Positions 31,178 to 41,037 are shown, counted from the stretch's first letter. The stretch: DNA of 46,809 bases from an uncultured Lachnospiraceae bacterium (GCA_947630025.1 CANRFZ010000020.1:1-46809); one strand, 5' to 3'. Numbers and translations are program-made. The notes: generated from the sequence alone by a model not told the origin.

Positions 31178-33633
31178 TGCAGCCACAATTTACGGACAAG
31201 GCAAAGGCGGCGCTGATGCTGGCCGAGAGAGCGGCCAGAAGCCTGCGGCAGAGCTATGTGGGCAGCGAACACATTCTGCTGGGCCTGCTGAGGGAGAATA
31301 CGGGAGTCGCGGCCACGGTGCTGCAGAACAACGGCGTAGATATCACACAGTTAAAAGAGATGATCAAGGAGCTGATCGTGCCGGAGAGTTCCGTCCTGCT
31401 GGCGGAGCACGACGGCTATTCCCCGCGGGCGCAGCGCATTTTGGATGAGGCCCACAGACAGGCGGAGCGGTTCCGCAGCGACAGGACGGGAACCGAACAC
31501 ATCCTGTTGGCGCTCTTAAAAGAAGGGGAAAACGTGGCGGTCAGGCTGCTCACCACGATGGGGATTTCCATTCAGAAACTCTATGTGGATGTGCTGCAGG
31601 CGATGGGCGAAGACGGCTCACTGTATAAGGAAGATCTGGGGAGAAAACAGGGACGGCGGCGCAGCGCCACGTCCACGCTGGATCAGTATAGCAGGGATCT
31701 GACGGCGTTAGCCAGAGACGGGCTGCTGGACCCCGTGATCGGACGTGAAGATGAGATAACACGTGTTATACAAATACTCAGCCGCAGGACGAAAAACAAT
31801 CCGTGTCTGATCGGAGAGCCGGGCGTCGGCAAGACGGCGGTGGTGGAAGGGCTGGCGGCCAGAATCGTGTCGGGCGATGTGCCTTTTACGGTGCAGAACA
31901 AGCGCGTGCTGACGCTGGATCTGTCGGGCATGGTAGCCGGCAGCAAGTACCGCGGCGAGTTCGAGGAACGGATCAAGCGGGTAATCAAAGAGGTTATCGA
32001 GGACGGCAACGTAGTCCTTTTTCTGGACGAGATGCACACAATCATCGGCGCGGGCGGCGCGGAGGGCGCGATCGATGCGTCCAATATCCTCAAGCCTTCG
32101 CTGGCCAGGGGCGAGATCCAGTTGATCGGCGCCACGACGATCGCGGAGTACCGCAAGTATGTGGAGCGGGACGCGGCGCTGGAGCGCAGATTCCAGCCGG
32201 TCACGGTGGAGGAGCCCACTGTCGAGGAGGCGGAGAATATCCTGCGCGGCATCGCCCACAAGTACGAGGAGCACCACCGCGTTACGATTACGCCGGAGGC
32301 AATCCGGGCGGCGGTATCGCTCTCCAACCGCTATATCAACGACAGAAATCTGCCGGACAAGGCCATCGACCTGATCGATGAGGCGTCGGCGGCAGTGCGG
32401 CTTAAAGTGACGGGGCAGCCCGATAAACTGAAAGAACTGTCCGAGGAGATCAAGAAGATCGATCTGCAGATCGAGCGTTCCATCCGCATCGAGGCCTTTA
32501 CGCAGGCGGCGGAGCTGAAAAAGAAGCAGGCGGACTGCATCCGCAAATACGACCGTCTCGTCAGACGCATGGAAAAAGAGGAGGAGCGGCGCAGCTATGT
32601 GGTAGGCGAGAACGAGATCGCCGAAGTCGTTTCCCTCTGGACGAAGATTCCCGTCCAAAAGCTGGCGGAGAAGGAGAGCGAGAGACTCTTAAAGCTGGAA
32701 TCCATCCTGCACAAGCGCGTGATCGGGCAGGAGGAGGCGGTCAGCGCGGTGGCCAAGGCGATGCGGCGCGGCAGAGTCGGCCTGCAGGACCCCAACCGTC
32801 CGATCGGCTCTTTCCTGTTTCTGGGGCCTACCGGCGTCGGTAAGACGGAGCTCAGCAAGGCGCTGGCGGAGGCGATGTTCGGCTCGGAGAACGCGCTGAT
32901 CCGCGTGGATATGTCGGAGTATATGGAAGGCCATTCCGTCTCGAAGATGATCGGTTCCCCGCCGGGATATGTGGGGTTTGAGGAGGGCGGCCAGCTCTCC
33001 GAGAAGGTGCGGCGCAACCCCTATTCCGTCGTGCTCTTTGACGAGATCGAAAAGGCGCACCCGGATGTGTTCAACGTGCTGCTGCAGGTGTTGGACGACG
33101 GCCATATCACCGATTCCAAGGGGCGGAAGGTCAGCTTTAAGAATACGATCCTGATCATGACGTCCAACGCGGGCGCGCAGCGGATCGTCGATCCCAAGAA
33201 TCTGGGCTTCGGCGCGCAGAGCACCGAGCAGCAGGACTATGACAAGATGAAATCCAACGTGATGGAGGAAGTCAAGCGCCTGTTCAAGCCGGAGTTTATC
33301 AACCGCATTGACGAGATCATGGTATTCCATCCGTTGAACAAAGAGGACATGAAAAAGATCGTCACGCTCCTGTCCGGCAATCTCATCAGGCGGTGCCGGG
33401 AGCAGATGGGGATCGAGCTGACGATCAGCAGCGCCGTCAAAGAATGGCTGATCGGCAAGTATATGGACGCCAAAATGGGCGCAAGGCCCTTAAAGCGCGC
33501 CATCCAGTCGGAGATAGAGGACGCGCTGGCGGAGGAGATCCTGCAGGGCAGCGTAAAGAGCGGCTGCAGGGTTACGGCGGGGCTGAAAAACAAGAAAGTT
33601 ACCTTTACGGTGCACGAGGATAAAAAGAACTGA
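31177..33633 (+). CDS. clpC: ATP-dependent Clp protease ATP-binding subunit ClpC
   Basis: An 818-residue AAA+ unfoldase that feeds proteins to ClpP. Two N-terminal Clp-N repeats ([28 protein letters not shown], and again [14 protein letters not shown]), first ATPase domain with [14 protein letters not shown] and [15 protein letters not shown], a middle coiled region (residues about 405-470), second ATPase domain with [14 protein letters not shown] and [15 protein letters not shown], then the C-terminal domain. Length and order match ClpC rather than ClpB. It overlaps the GntR gene and is followed 19 bases later by a small conserved gene. Confidence 0.95.
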   Translation: MQPQFTDKAKAALMLAERAARSLRQSYVGSEHILLGLLRENTGVAATVLQNNGVDITQLKEMIKELIVPESSVLLAEHDGYSPRAQRILDEAHRQAERFRSDRTGTEHILLALLKEGENVAVRLLTTMGISIQKLYVDVLQAMGEDGSLYKEDLGRKQGRRRSATSTLDQYSRDLTALARDGLLDPVIGREDEITRVIQILSRRTKNNPCLIGEPGVGKTAVVEGLAARIVSGDVPFTVQNKRVLTLDLSGMVAGSKYRGEFEERIKRVIKEVIEDGNVVLFLDEMHTIIGAGGAEGAIDASNILKPSLARGEIQLIGATTIAEYRKYVERDAALERRFQPVTVEEPTVEEAENILRGIAHKYEEHHRVTITPEAIRAAVSLSNRYINDRNLPDKAIDLIDEASAAVRLKVTGQPDKLKELSEEIKKIDLQIERSIRIEAFTQAAELKKKQADCIRKYDRLVRRMEKEEERRSYVVGENEIAEVVSLWTKIPVQKLAEKESERLLKLESILHKRVIGQEEAVSAVAKAMRRGRVGLQDPNRPIGSFLFLGPTGVGKTELSKALAEAMFGSENALIRVDMSEYMEGHSVSKMIGSPPGYVGFEEGGQLSEKVRRNPYSVVLFDEIEKAHPDVFNVLLQVLDDGHITDSKGRKVSFKNTILIMTSNAGAQRIVDPKNLGFGAQSTEQQDYDKMKSNVMEEVKRLFKPEFINRIDEIMVFHPLNKEDMKKIVTLLSGNLIRRCREQMGIELTISSAVKEWLIGKYMDAKMGARPLKRAIQSEIEDALAEEILQGSVKSGCRVTAGLKNKKVTFTVHEDKKN

Positions 33634-33652
33634 CATTTGGGAGGAAAAATCA

Positions 33653-34069
33653 ATGGCTGTTGTAGAGGAGCTGCTGAGAAGCGAGCCGGACGGCGCGATC
33701 AGTTTCGGCAATTACAAACTGGACGCCAAGGCAAAGGTGGAAGATTACGAGCACGGCGGGGATCTGTATAAGGTAAAGACCTTTAAGGAGCTGACCAAGC
33801 TGGAAAAGAACGGGATGTTCGCCTATGAGTCGGAGCCCGGAACCGGCGTTACCGATTTCCGGGAGACGGAGGACGGCGTCACCTTTACCGTGGAGGGCGA
33901 CGAGGACGCGCAGATCACAGTAGGACTGAAGGAAGACGCGGAGTACAGTGTGACCGTCGGCGGCGTCAATATCGGAACGATGAAGACCAATCTGAGCGGC
34001 AAGCTGAGCATCAGCGTGGAGTTGGAAAATGCCGGCGAGACAACGGTCAAGATCGTGAAACATGGCTAA
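33653..34069 (+). CDS. Conserved 138-residue protein between clpC and radA
   Basis: A cytoplasmic acidic protein without signal or membrane segments. DGAISFGNYKLDAKAKVEDY, DLYKVKTFKELTKLEKNGMF and the C-terminal beta-rich MKTNLSGKLSISVELEN are recognisable from a Lachnospiraceae family that databases often label 'endosialidase', a label with no catalytic support here. GGGAGG upstream supports the start. It lies between clpC and radA and its stop overlaps the radA ATG by eight bases. Confidence 0.75.
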   Translation: MAVVEELLRSEPDGAISFGNYKLDAKAKVEDYEHGGDLYKVKTFKELTKLEKNGMFAYESEPGTGVTDFRETEDGVTFTVEGDEDAQITVGLKEDAEYSVTVGGVNIGTMKTNLSGKLSISVELENAGETTVKIVKHG

Positions 34070-35441
34070 AGCGAAAACAGGGACGGTTTTTTACTGTCAA
34101 AACTGCGGGCATGAGTCCTCCAAATGGCTGGGACAGTGCCCCGCGTGCAAAGAATGGAACAGTATGGTGGAGGAGCGTGTCGGGGGCAGAAGCGCCTTTC
34201 CCGGAAGAACGGGCGCGGCAGGCGTCGGAGTCCGCGGCGCGGCACGCCCCGCCAGTCTGTCGGAAGTAAGCATACGGGAAGACGAACGTATGAGTACCCA
34301 TATGGCGGAATTGGACAGAGTGCTGGGCGGCGGTATCGTGCCCGGCTCTTTGACGTTGGTGGGAGGAGATCCCGGCATCGGCAAATCCACCCTGCTTCTG
34401 CAGGTGTGCCGGCACATGGCGGCGGATGGCCGCAAGGTGCTCTACATATCGGGCGAGGAATCCCTGCGCCAGATCAAGATACGCGCCAACAGGCTGGGCG
34501 AGTTTTCGGACAACCTGAAGCTGCTCTGTGAGACGAATCTGGAGGTGATCGGGGATGTGATCCGCAATATGATGCCGGATATGGCGGTCGTCGATTCCAT
34601 CCAGACGATGTATCATGAGGAAGTCTCCTCCGCGCCGGGCAGCGTCTCTCAGGTGCGCGAGTCTACGAACCTCCTGCTGCAGCTCGCCAAAGGGCTGGGC
34701 GTCTCTGTCTTTATCGTGGGGCACGTGACCAAAGAAGGCACTGTGGCCGGGCCGCGGGTGCTGGAGCATATGGTGGACACGGTGCTCTATTTTGAGGGCG
34801 ACAGGCACGCCTCCTACCGCATCCTGCGCGGCGTCAAGAACCGCTTCGGCTCCACGGACGAGATCGGCGTGTTCGAGATGAAAGAGGAAGGGCTGGTCGA
34901 AGTGCCCAACCCGTCCGAGTTTATGCTGAGCGGCAAGCCGGAGGGGGCCAGCGGTTCCGTGGTCTCCTGCTCGATGGAGGGAACCAGACCGATGTTGTTG
35001 GAGATTCAGGCGCTGGTGTGCCGCAGCAGCTTCGGCATCCCCAGACGGCAGGCCATCGGCACCGATTTTAACCGCGTGAACCTGCTGATGGCGGTGCTGG
35101 AAAAGCGGCTGGGCGTGCAGATGTCGGACTGCGACGCCTATGTGAATCTGGCGGGCGGCCTGCGCATTCAGGAGCCGGCCATCGATCTGGGAATCGCCAT
35201 GGCGGTGGTGTCCAGCTTTCGCAACCGGGTGATCGACGACAGGCTGATCGCTTTCGGCGAAGTCGGTCTGAGCGGCGAAGTCCGCGGCGTATCTATGGCG
35301 CAGCAGCGGCTGGCGGAGGCCGCCAAGCTGGGCTTTACGACCTGCGTGATGCCGCGGGTGGACAGTGAGCGGATCAGGCCGGCGGAAGGAATCAAGGTCA
35401 TCGGCGTACAGAACGTGCGCGACGCCATCGATCTCATCTAA
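34062..35441 (+). CDS. radA: DNA repair protein RadA
   Basis: A 459-residue RecA-like repair ATPase that helps branch migration of recombination intermediates. The N-terminal zinc finger reads YCQNCGHESSKWLGQCPACK. Walker A is GGDPGIGKSTLLLQV near residue 105. The RadA-specific KNRFGSTDEIGVF motif and the Lon-like C-terminal domain (RLGVQMSDCDAYVNLAGGL, AFGEVGLSGEVRGV) are complete. Its start overlaps the preceding gene, which implies translational coupling in the GntR-clpC-radA operon. Confidence 0.96.
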   Translation: MAKAKTGTVFYCQNCGHESSKWLGQCPACKEWNSMVEERVGGRSAFPGRTGAAGVGVRGAARPASLSEVSIREDERMSTHMAELDRVLGGGIVPGSLTLVGGDPGIGKSTLLLQVCRHMAADGRKVLYISGEESLRQIKIRANRLGEFSDNLKLLCETNLEVIGDVIRNMMPDMAVVDSIQTMYHEEVSSAPGSVSQVRESTNLLLQLAKGLGVSVFIVGHVTKEGTVAGPRVLEHMVDTVLYFEGDRHASYRILRGVKNRFGSTDEIGVFEMKEEGLVEVPNPSEFMLSGKPEGASGSVVSCSMEGTRPMLLEIQALVCRSSFGIPRRQAIGTDFNRVNLLMAVLEKRLGVQMSDCDAYVNLAGGLRIQEPAIDLGIAMAVVSSFRNRVIDDRLIAFGEVGLSGEVRGVSMAQQRLAEAAKLGFTTCVMPRVDSERIRPAEGIKVIGVQNVRDAIDLI

Positions 35442-35606
35442 GCGTCAGAATAAAAAAGGGAAAGCAGAAAAAGAAGCATAAACAGAAAGAAAAAAAGAAA
35501 GACTAAACTCCGAAAGGCTATAGGCAGCTATGATCTGAGAAATTGTAAAATATGACGAAAATGTGACAGTTTTTAACAATTTGTTAACAAATGAGTAATA
35601 TCTATG

Positions 35607-35633
35607 TTCAAACTCTCCCTCTTGTGCTAGAAT
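35607..35633 (+). promoter_or_regulatory. Extended -10 promoter candidate for the LCP gene
   Basis: TGCTAGAAT has an extended -10 (TG two bases before the hexamer); the best -35, TTCAAA, is at a short 15-bp spacing. A perfect 14-bp palindrome, ATTTGTTAACAAAT (35579-35592), lies just upstream and may be an operator. Confidence 0.45.
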
Positions 35634-35698
35634 GGACAAGATGTATTGTCAGGATTACAATAGCAGATTTTTAAATGGCGGGGGAGTCGGCAGAAAAC

Positions 35699-36787
35699 AT
35701 GGCTAAGACACAAAAGGGTACAAAAAAGAAAAAGCATAAACTGGCCAAAAGCATACCGATTATCATTCTGGAAGTCTTTATCTTAACGGTGGCCTGTTTG
35801 GTCCTGTATGTGGTGCTGACCGCCACAAAAGATGTGCAGCGGACGGAGATCAACAAAGAAGATATCATCATCAACGAAGAAGTCGTCGAGACGAAGCAGG
35901 TGGAGACGACGAGAAATCCCGAAATCAAGGGGTACCGCAACATCGCGTTGTTCGGCGTGGACTCGCGCAACGGGGAGCTGGGCCGGGGTACCAGAAGCGA
36001 TACCATCATCATAGCGAGCATCAATCTGGATACGCAGGAGATCAAGCTGGTTTCCGTCTTCCGGGACACGTATCTGAATCTGGGAAACGACAGCTACAAC
36101 AAGTGCAATACGGCCTATGCCAACGGCGGCCCCGAACAGGCGATCAATATGCTGAACACCAATCTGGATCTGGATATCACGGACTATGTGACGGTAGGGT
36201 TCAGCGGGCTGATCGACGCGGTGAACGCGCTGGGCGGCGTGGAGATGGACGTTACGGATGAGGAGATCAAGCATTTGAATAACTACCAGCTCACGATGTC
36301 CGAGAAATTAGGGATAGAGTATACGCCGGTGGAGCACACCGGGCGGCAGGTGTTAAACGGCCTGCAGGCAACGGCTTACTGCCGCATCCGGTACACGCAG
36401 GGAAATGATTTTAGGCGCGCCGAACGGCAGCGGGATGTGTTATCCGCCATGATGGACAAGGCGAAAGGGGCGACGGTGGGTGAACTGACCGATATGGTCA
36501 ATGCAATTCTGCCGGAGATACAGACTTCGCTGGACGTCAACGAGATTTTGGATATGCTGGGGAGCGTCGGGGGTTACAACGTGGTCGCCAGCGATGGTTT
36601 TCCGTTTGAAAACAGCAGGGGCGGCGCCACAATCGGCAGCAAGGGAAGCTGCGTCATTCCCGATAATCTGGAGCAGAACGTCATAGCGCTTCACGAGATG
36701 CTATATCCGGGCATGGACTATACGCCGTCCAAACAGGTGAGAAACATCAGCGAACAGATCACGGTGCAGACCGATCCGTACCGCTAG
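35699..36787 (+). CDS. LytR-CpsA-Psr family cell-wall ligase
   Basis: About 362 residues. A short basic cytoplasmic start (KKKKHKLAK), one membrane span (IPIIILEVFILTVACLVLYV) and an extracellular LCP domain: NIALFGVDSRNGELGRGTRS, DTIIIASINL, LVSVFRDTYLNL and DYVTVGFSGLIDAVNALGG, with the arginine-rich CRIRYTQGNDFRRAERQ block. LCP enzymes attach teichoic acids or polysaccharides to peptidoglycan from lipid-linked precursors. ATG at 35699 has GGGGGAG at a long 12-base spacing; ATG at 35675 has no visible site but cannot be excluded. A terminator follows. Confidence 0.9.
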   Translation: MAKTQKGTKKKKHKLAKSIPIIILEVFILTVACLVLYVVLTATKDVQRTEINKEDIIINEEVVETKQVETTRNPEIKGYRNIALFGVDSRNGELGRGTRSDTIIIASINLDTQEIKLVSVFRDTYLNLGNDSYNKCNTAYANGGPEQAINMLNTNLDLDITDYVTVGFSGLIDAVNALGGVEMDVTDEEIKHLNNYQLTMSEKLGIEYTPVEHTGRQVLNGLQATAYCRIRYTQGNDFRRAERQRDVLSAMMDKAKGATVGELTDMVNAILPEIQTSLDVNEILDMLGSVGGYNVVASDGFPFENSRGGATIGSKGSCVIPDNLEQNVIALHEMLYPGMDYTPSKQVRNISEQITVQTDPYR

Positions 36788-36812
36788 GCATACAGTGAAC
36801 AGTCGTCATTAC

Positions 36813-36850
36813 AGCAGCAGTTGAGGGTGTCTATCCTGACTGCTGCTTTT
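36813..36850 (+). terminator. Intrinsic terminator after the LCP gene
   Basis: AGCAGCAGT (36813-36821) pairs perfectly with ACTGCTGCT (36839-36847), followed by a short T run. Confidence 0.7.
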
Positions 36851-36859
36851 GTCTGCGGA

Positions 36860-36888
36860 TTGACCGCGGCGTCATATTGTGGTATGAA
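36860..36888 (+). promoter_or_regulatory. Promoter candidate for the ABC exporter pair
   Basis: TTGACC and TATGAA are separated by 17 bp, about 130 bases before the first exporter gene. Confidence 0.5.
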
Positions 36889-37017
36889 TAGAAGTGCGGT
36901 ATACCGGAATGAGCATTCCTGCAGAAGCGGTGTATCGGATGGGCCGGTGCGGAAATGTGCGCGGCGCATAGAAACAGGCAATATTCCGAAAATGACGACA
37001 AGTGAAGGAAACGGCGC

Positions 37018-38784
37018 ATGAGAAAGCTGCTGGTTTATTTAAAACCTTATAGAAAGGAAACGGTGCTCGCTCCGCTTTTTAAAATGCTGGAGGCGGGATT
37101 TGAACTGTTCGTACCGCTTGTTATGGCGGCCATCATCGATCGCGGAATCGGAAGCGGCGCGGCGGGCGCTCCGGGAGGAGATACGGCGTTTGTGCTGCGC
37201 ATGGGCGGCCTGCTGGCGGCGCTGGGCGTGATCGGGCTGATCTGCTCCGTCACGGCGCAGTACTATGCCGCCAAAGCAGCGGTGGGGTTTGCCACGGAGC
37301 TGCGCCATTCGCTCTTTTCCCATATTCAGGGGTTGTCCTACACGGAGATCGACACGCTGGGCACATCCACGATGATCACCCGGATGACTTCCGATGTCAA
37401 CCAGCTGCAGAACGGCGTCAATATGGTGCTGCGACTGTTCCTGCGGTCGCCGTTTATCGTCTTCGGCGCGATGATTATGGCGTTTACCATCGATGTGAAG
37501 GCGGCGCTTATTTTTGTCGTGACGATTCCGCTGCTGGCGGTGGTCGTATTTGGCATCATGCTGATCACGATGCCCCTGTATAAGAAAGTGCAGGCGGGGC
37601 TGGACAAAGTGCTGGGCGCCACCAGAGAGAACCTGACCGGCGCGCGGGTGATCCGCGCGTTTAACAAGGAACAGGAGGAGACGGAAAAGTTTGAACAGAG
37701 AAACAGTGCGCTGGCGCATATGCAGCTCTATGTGGGAAAACTGTCGGCGTTGACCAATCCGGTCACTTATGTTATCGTCAATGTCGCCACGATTGTACTG
37801 CTATATACGGGCGCGGTGCGGGTGGACGAGGGAACGATCACCCGCGGACAGGTGGTGGCGCTGGTCAACTATATGTCGCAGATTCTGGTGGAGCTGGTGA
37901 AGCTGGCCAATCTGATTATCACGGTGACGAAGGCGTTTGCCTGCGCCCACCGCGTGCAGGGCGTCTTTGAGATCCGCTCGTCTATGGCGTGGGCGGAGAC
38001 GCCTCGGAGCGGGGGCGATAGCCCAGCGGCGTATGCCGTGGAATTTGACCATGTGCATCTGCGGTATGCCGGAAGCTGTCAGGATGCCCTGTCGGATATT
38101 GATTTCCGGGTACCCAGAGGCCGGACGATGGGTATCATCGGCGGAACGGGTTCCGGAAAGACTTCTCTGGTCAATATGATCCCGCGGTTTTACGACGCGA
38201 CGCAGGGATGCGTGCGGATTGACGGCAGAGACGTCCGGGAGTACACGATGGAGGAGCTGCGGAACAAGGTCAGAGTCGTTCCCCAGAAGGCGGTTCTTTT
38301 TCAGGGAACGGTGCGCGACAATATGCGCTGGGGCTGCCCGGACGCCACCGACGAAGAAATCTGGCGGGCGCTGGAGATCGCGCAGGCCAGGGATTTTGTG
38401 GAACAGAAAGAGGGCGGACTGGATTTCCGCATCACGCAGGCCGGCAAAAATCTGTCGGGAGGGCAGCGGCAGCGTCTGACGATTGCGCGGGCGTTAGTGG
38501 GGATGCCGGAGATCGTGATTCTGGACGACAGCGCCTCGGCGCTGGACTATGCCACGGACGCGGCGCTGCGGCAGGCATTGGCGCGGATGGACGGCGGCGC
38601 TGCCGTGTTTATCGTATCTCAGCGGACTTCTTCGATCCGGCAGGCGGATCAGATTCTCGTGCTGGACGACGGGGAAGCGGTGGATATCGGCACCCATGAT
38701 GAGCTGCTGGCAAGGTGCGGCGTCTATCAGGAAATATACTATTCCCAATACCCGAAAGAAGACATAGAGGGCGGCACGGCATGA
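37018..38784 (+). CDS. ABC exporter half-transporter, degenerate-site subunit
   Basis: 588 residues: a six-helix membrane domain (residues 1-315), then an ATPase domain with Walker A GGTGSGKTSLVNM, signature LSGGQRQRLTIARAL and Walker B IVILDDSASALD. The residue after the Walker B aspartate is D instead of the catalytic E, and the switch histidine is replaced (IVSQRTSS). This is the pattern of the non-catalytic partner in heterodimeric exporters such as BmrC/BmrD or TM287/288. The next gene supplies the canonical partner. Drug or lipid export is likely; the substrate is unknown. Confidence 0.92.
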   Translation: MRKLLVYLKPYRKETVLAPLFKMLEAGFELFVPLVMAAIIDRGIGSGAAGAPGGDTAFVLRMGGLLAALGVIGLICSVTAQYYAAKAAVGFATELRHSLFSHIQGLSYTEIDTLGTSTMITRMTSDVNQLQNGVNMVLRLFLRSPFIVFGAMIMAFTIDVKAALIFVVTIPLLAVVVFGIMLITMPLYKKVQAGLDKVLGATRENLTGARVIRAFNKEQEETEKFEQRNSALAHMQLYVGKLSALTNPVTYVIVNVATIVLLYTGAVRVDEGTITRGQVVALVNYMSQILVELVKLANLIITVTKAFACAHRVQGVFEIRSSMAWAETPRSGGDSPAAYAVEFDHVHLRYAGSCQDALSDIDFRVPRGRTMGIIGGTGSGKTSLVNMIPRFYDATQGCVRIDGRDVREYTMEELRNKVRVVPQKAVLFQGTVRDNMRWGCPDATDEEIWRALEIAQARDFVEQKEGGLDFRITQAGKNLSGGQRQRLTIARALVGMPEIVILDDSASALDYATDAALRQALARMDGGAAVFIVSQRTSSIRQADQILVLDDGEAVDIGTHDELLARCGVYQEIYYSQYPKEDIEGGTA

Positions 38785-38844
38785 GCAGGGATGCAGACAG
38801 GCACGGCATAAGCAGAGCAGCAGGAGACGGCACGGCATGAGCAG
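38773..38844 (+). repeat. Three copies of a 16-bp junction sequence between the ABC genes
   Basis: GGCACGGCATGAGCAG occurs at 38773-38788 and 38829-38844, with a one-base variant at 38800-38815. The first copy contains the stop of gene 1, the last the start of gene 2. This looks like an original ATGA overlap that was pulled apart by tandem duplication. Confidence 0.75.
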
Positions 38845-40603
38845 AAATATTAACCGATATAGTCAAAAAAGGACGCTGGCGAGAGTCTGGCAATATATAA
38901 AAAAATACTGGATTTATCTGGCTCTGTCGATAGTGACGGCGGCGCTGACCGTAGTGCTGACACTGTATCTGCCGATATTGACCGGTAGAGTCATCGACCT
39001 GATCGTGGAGAAAGGGAAGGTGGATTTCGACGGCGTATTCCGCATTCTGCGGACGATGGCGCTGGCGATTGCGGCGACGGCGGCGGCGCAGTGGATCATG
39101 AGCGTGTGCAACAACAAGATGGCTTTCCGCATCGTGCAGGATATCAGGAACGAGGCCTTCCGCAAAATCGAAATCCTGCCGTTTCAGTATATAGACGGCC
39201 ACTCCTACGGCGAGGTGGTCAGCCGCGTGATCGCCGATGTGGATCAGTTTTCGGACGGGCTGCTGATGGGCTTTACCCAGTTTTTTACCGGTGTGATGAC
39301 GATCATCGGAACGCTGGGGTTTATGCTCAGCGTCAATGTGTGGATCGCCTGCGTGGTGGTGCTGATCACGCCGTTGTCGTTTTTTGTGGCGGCTTTTATC
39401 GCGGGCAGAACCTACCGTATGTTCCGGCTGCAGTCGGAGACGAGGGGCGAACAGACCGCGCTGATCGAGGAAATGATCGGCAATCAGAAAGTGGTGCAGG
39501 CTTTTTCCCATGAAAAAGAAGCGCTGGAAAAGTTCGATGAGATCAACGGCAGACTCGGCAAATGCTCGCTGAAGGCGATCTTTTATTCCTCGCTGACCAA
39601 TCCGTCCACCCGCTTTGTCAACAATCTGGTCTATGCGGGCGTGGCGGTGTCGGGGGCGCTCTATGCGATCCGCGGCGGCATCAGCGTGGGGCAGCTCTCG
39701 TGCTTTCTGACTTATGCGAACCAGTACACGAAACCTTTTAACGAGATTTCCGGCGTCGTGACCGAGCTGCAGAACGCCATCGCCTGTGCCGCGCGGATTT
39801 TTGAACTGATCGACGAGGAAGCACAGATTCCGGACGCCGACGATGCAGTCAGCCTGCGGCACGCGGAGGGCAGGGTGGATCTGGATCATGTTTCCTTTTC
39901 CTATGTGCCGGACAGAAAGCTGATCACGGATCTCAATCTGGCGGTGAAGCCGGGGCAGCGCGTTGCGATCGTGGGGCCTACGGGCTGCGGCAAGACGACG
40001 GTGATCAATCTGCTGATGCGGTTCTATGATGTGGATACCGGGCGCATCTGCGTGGACAACGAGGATATCCGCCATATCACGCGGAGCAGCCTGCGGGCCG
40101 GTTACGGAATGGTGCTGCAGGAGACATGGCTCAGATCGGGGACGATCCGCGACAATATCACGATGGGAAAACCCGACGCCACGGACGAAGAAGTGGAGGC
40201 GGCAGCCAGACTGTCCCACGCCCACAGTTTTATCAGAAGAATGCCGCAGGGGTACGACACCGAGATCGGGGAAGACGGCGGAAATCTGTCTCAGGGGCAG
40301 AAGCAGCTCCTTTGCATTACACGTGTTATGCTATGTCTGCCGCCGATGCTGATTCTGGACGAGGCCACATCCTCCATCGACACGCGGACGGAGATCAGAA
40401 TACAGAAAGCGTTCGCCACGATGATGCAGGGCAGGACGAGCTTCATCGTTGCCCACAGGCTATCCACCATCCGAGAGGCGGATGTGATACTGGTGATGCG
40501 GGACGGCAATATCGTCGAGCAGGGCAGCCACGCGGCGCTGCTGCAGCAGAACGGCTTCTACGCGCAGCTCTACAATAGCCAGTTTGCGGAAACAAAAAAG
40601 TGA
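38837..40603 (+). CDS. ABC exporter half-transporter, catalytic-site subunit
   Basis: 588 residues with the same layout as its neighbour. Walker A GPTGCGKTTVINL, signature LSQGQKQLLCITRVML, Walker B MLILDEATSSIDTRTE with the catalytic glutamate, and the switch histidine in IVAHRLSTIREAD are all standard. With the preceding gene it would form one heterodimer with one active ATP site and one degenerate site. GGAG lies ten bases before the ATG. It converges with the tRNA-Trp gene. Confidence 0.93.
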   Translation: MSRNINRYSQKRTLARVWQYIKKYWIYLALSIVTAALTVVLTLYLPILTGRVIDLIVEKGKVDFDGVFRILRTMALAIAATAAAQWIMSVCNNKMAFRIVQDIRNEAFRKIEILPFQYIDGHSYGEVVSRVIADVDQFSDGLLMGFTQFFTGVMTIIGTLGFMLSVNVWIACVVVLITPLSFFVAAFIAGRTYRMFRLQSETRGEQTALIEEMIGNQKVVQAFSHEKEALEKFDEINGRLGKCSLKAIFYSSLTNPSTRFVNNLVYAGVAVSGALYAIRGGISVGQLSCFLTYANQYTKPFNEISGVVTELQNAIACAARIFELIDEEAQIPDADDAVSLRHAEGRVDLDHVSFSYVPDRKLITDLNLAVKPGQRVAIVGPTGCGKTTVINLLMRFYDVDTGRICVDNEDIRHITRSSLRAGYGMVLQETWLRSGTIRDNITMGKPDATDEEVEAAARLSHAHSFIRRMPQGYDTEIGEDGGNLSQGQKQLLCITRVMLCLPPMLILDEATSSIDTRTEIRIQKAFATMMQGRTSFIVAHRLSTIREADVILVMRDGNIVEQGSHAALLQQNGFYAQLYNSQFAETKK

Positions 40604-40617
40604 GCTTTCGCTCACTT
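40594..40617 (-). terminator. Terminator of tRNA-Trp
   Basis: On the minus strand AAGTGAGC-gaaa-GCTCACTT is followed by a T run (six A at 40594-40599 on the plus strand). It overlaps the stop codon of the convergent ABC gene, whose own transcript has no T run after the hairpin. Confidence 0.85.
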
Positions 40618-40622
40618 CCGGA

Positions 40623-40693
40623 CAGGGGCAGTAGGAATCGAACCCACATCGATGGTTTTGGAGACCACTGTTCTACCTTTGAACTATGCCCCT
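40623..40693 (-). tRNA. tRNA-Trp (anticodon CCA)
   Basis: 71 nt fold as a cloverleaf: acceptor AGGGGCA/TGCCCCT, D stem GTTC/GAAC, anticodon stem GTGGT/ACCAT with loop CTCCAAA (anticodon CCA), T arm GTGGG-TTCGATT-CCTAC and discriminator G. The 3' CCA is not encoded. It has a promoter upstream and a terminator downstream, so it is a stand-alone gene. Confidence 0.95.
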
Positions 40694-40744
40694 ATTTCTC
40701 TGTGGCGGCGCAACCGCCTGCGGCTTACAGAACCGCCGTGAAAT

Positions 40745-40773
40745 ATTATAGCATAGGAAGAATGGGTTCGCAA
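40745..40773 (-). promoter_or_regulatory. Promoter of tRNA-Trp
   Basis: On the minus strand TTGCGA and TATAAT are separated by 17 bp, about 45 bases before the mature 5' end. Confidence 0.75.
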
Positions 40774-40817
40774 GAGGTTTTTGTGTGAGGCGCGCGAGGT
40801 CTGTGCGAAGACGGTGA

Positions 40818-40942
40818 GGGGCTGCTATAGGGTAGTGGGGACTTGTGATGCGGCGCGCGGGGATGTTGTAGGATAGTGCAGGCTTGTGATGTGGCGGTGT
40901 AGTGCTGCTGCAGGATGGTGCGGGGCTATGATATAGAGGCGC
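40818..40942 (+). repeat. Three degenerate 41-bp repeats, G-rich strand
   Basis: Units at 40818-40858, 40859-40899 and about 40900-40942 share the pattern GTAGGGTAGTG-like, then ACTTGTGATGCGGC-like. They are strongly diverged. They fill most of the 344-bp gap between tRNA-Trp and the LacI gene, in which no gene is seen. Confidence 0.6.
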
Positions 40943-40991
40943 TGCGGTTGGGAACATGGGCGCGCCTTGTGTACGATGTATAGCAATTAAA

Positions 40992-41008
40992 TTGACTAAG
41001 ATAGTCAA
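40992..41008. promoter_or_regulatory. Possible operator before the LacI-type gene
   Basis: TTGACT-aagat-AGTCAA is a perfect 6-bp inverted repeat with a 5-bp spacer, 30 bases before the regulator's start. TTGACT may also serve as a -35 element. Autoregulation is inference. Confidence 0.45.
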
Positions 41009-41037
41009 AATAGAATGTAAAGGAATCACAACGGCAA

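Noticed and set aside
38609..40225. Long open frame (538 codons) on the minus strand
   Set aside because: It runs antisense to the second ABC exporter gene, which has all its motifs; the minus frame has only shadow composition (rich in R, H and Q) and no recognisable domain.
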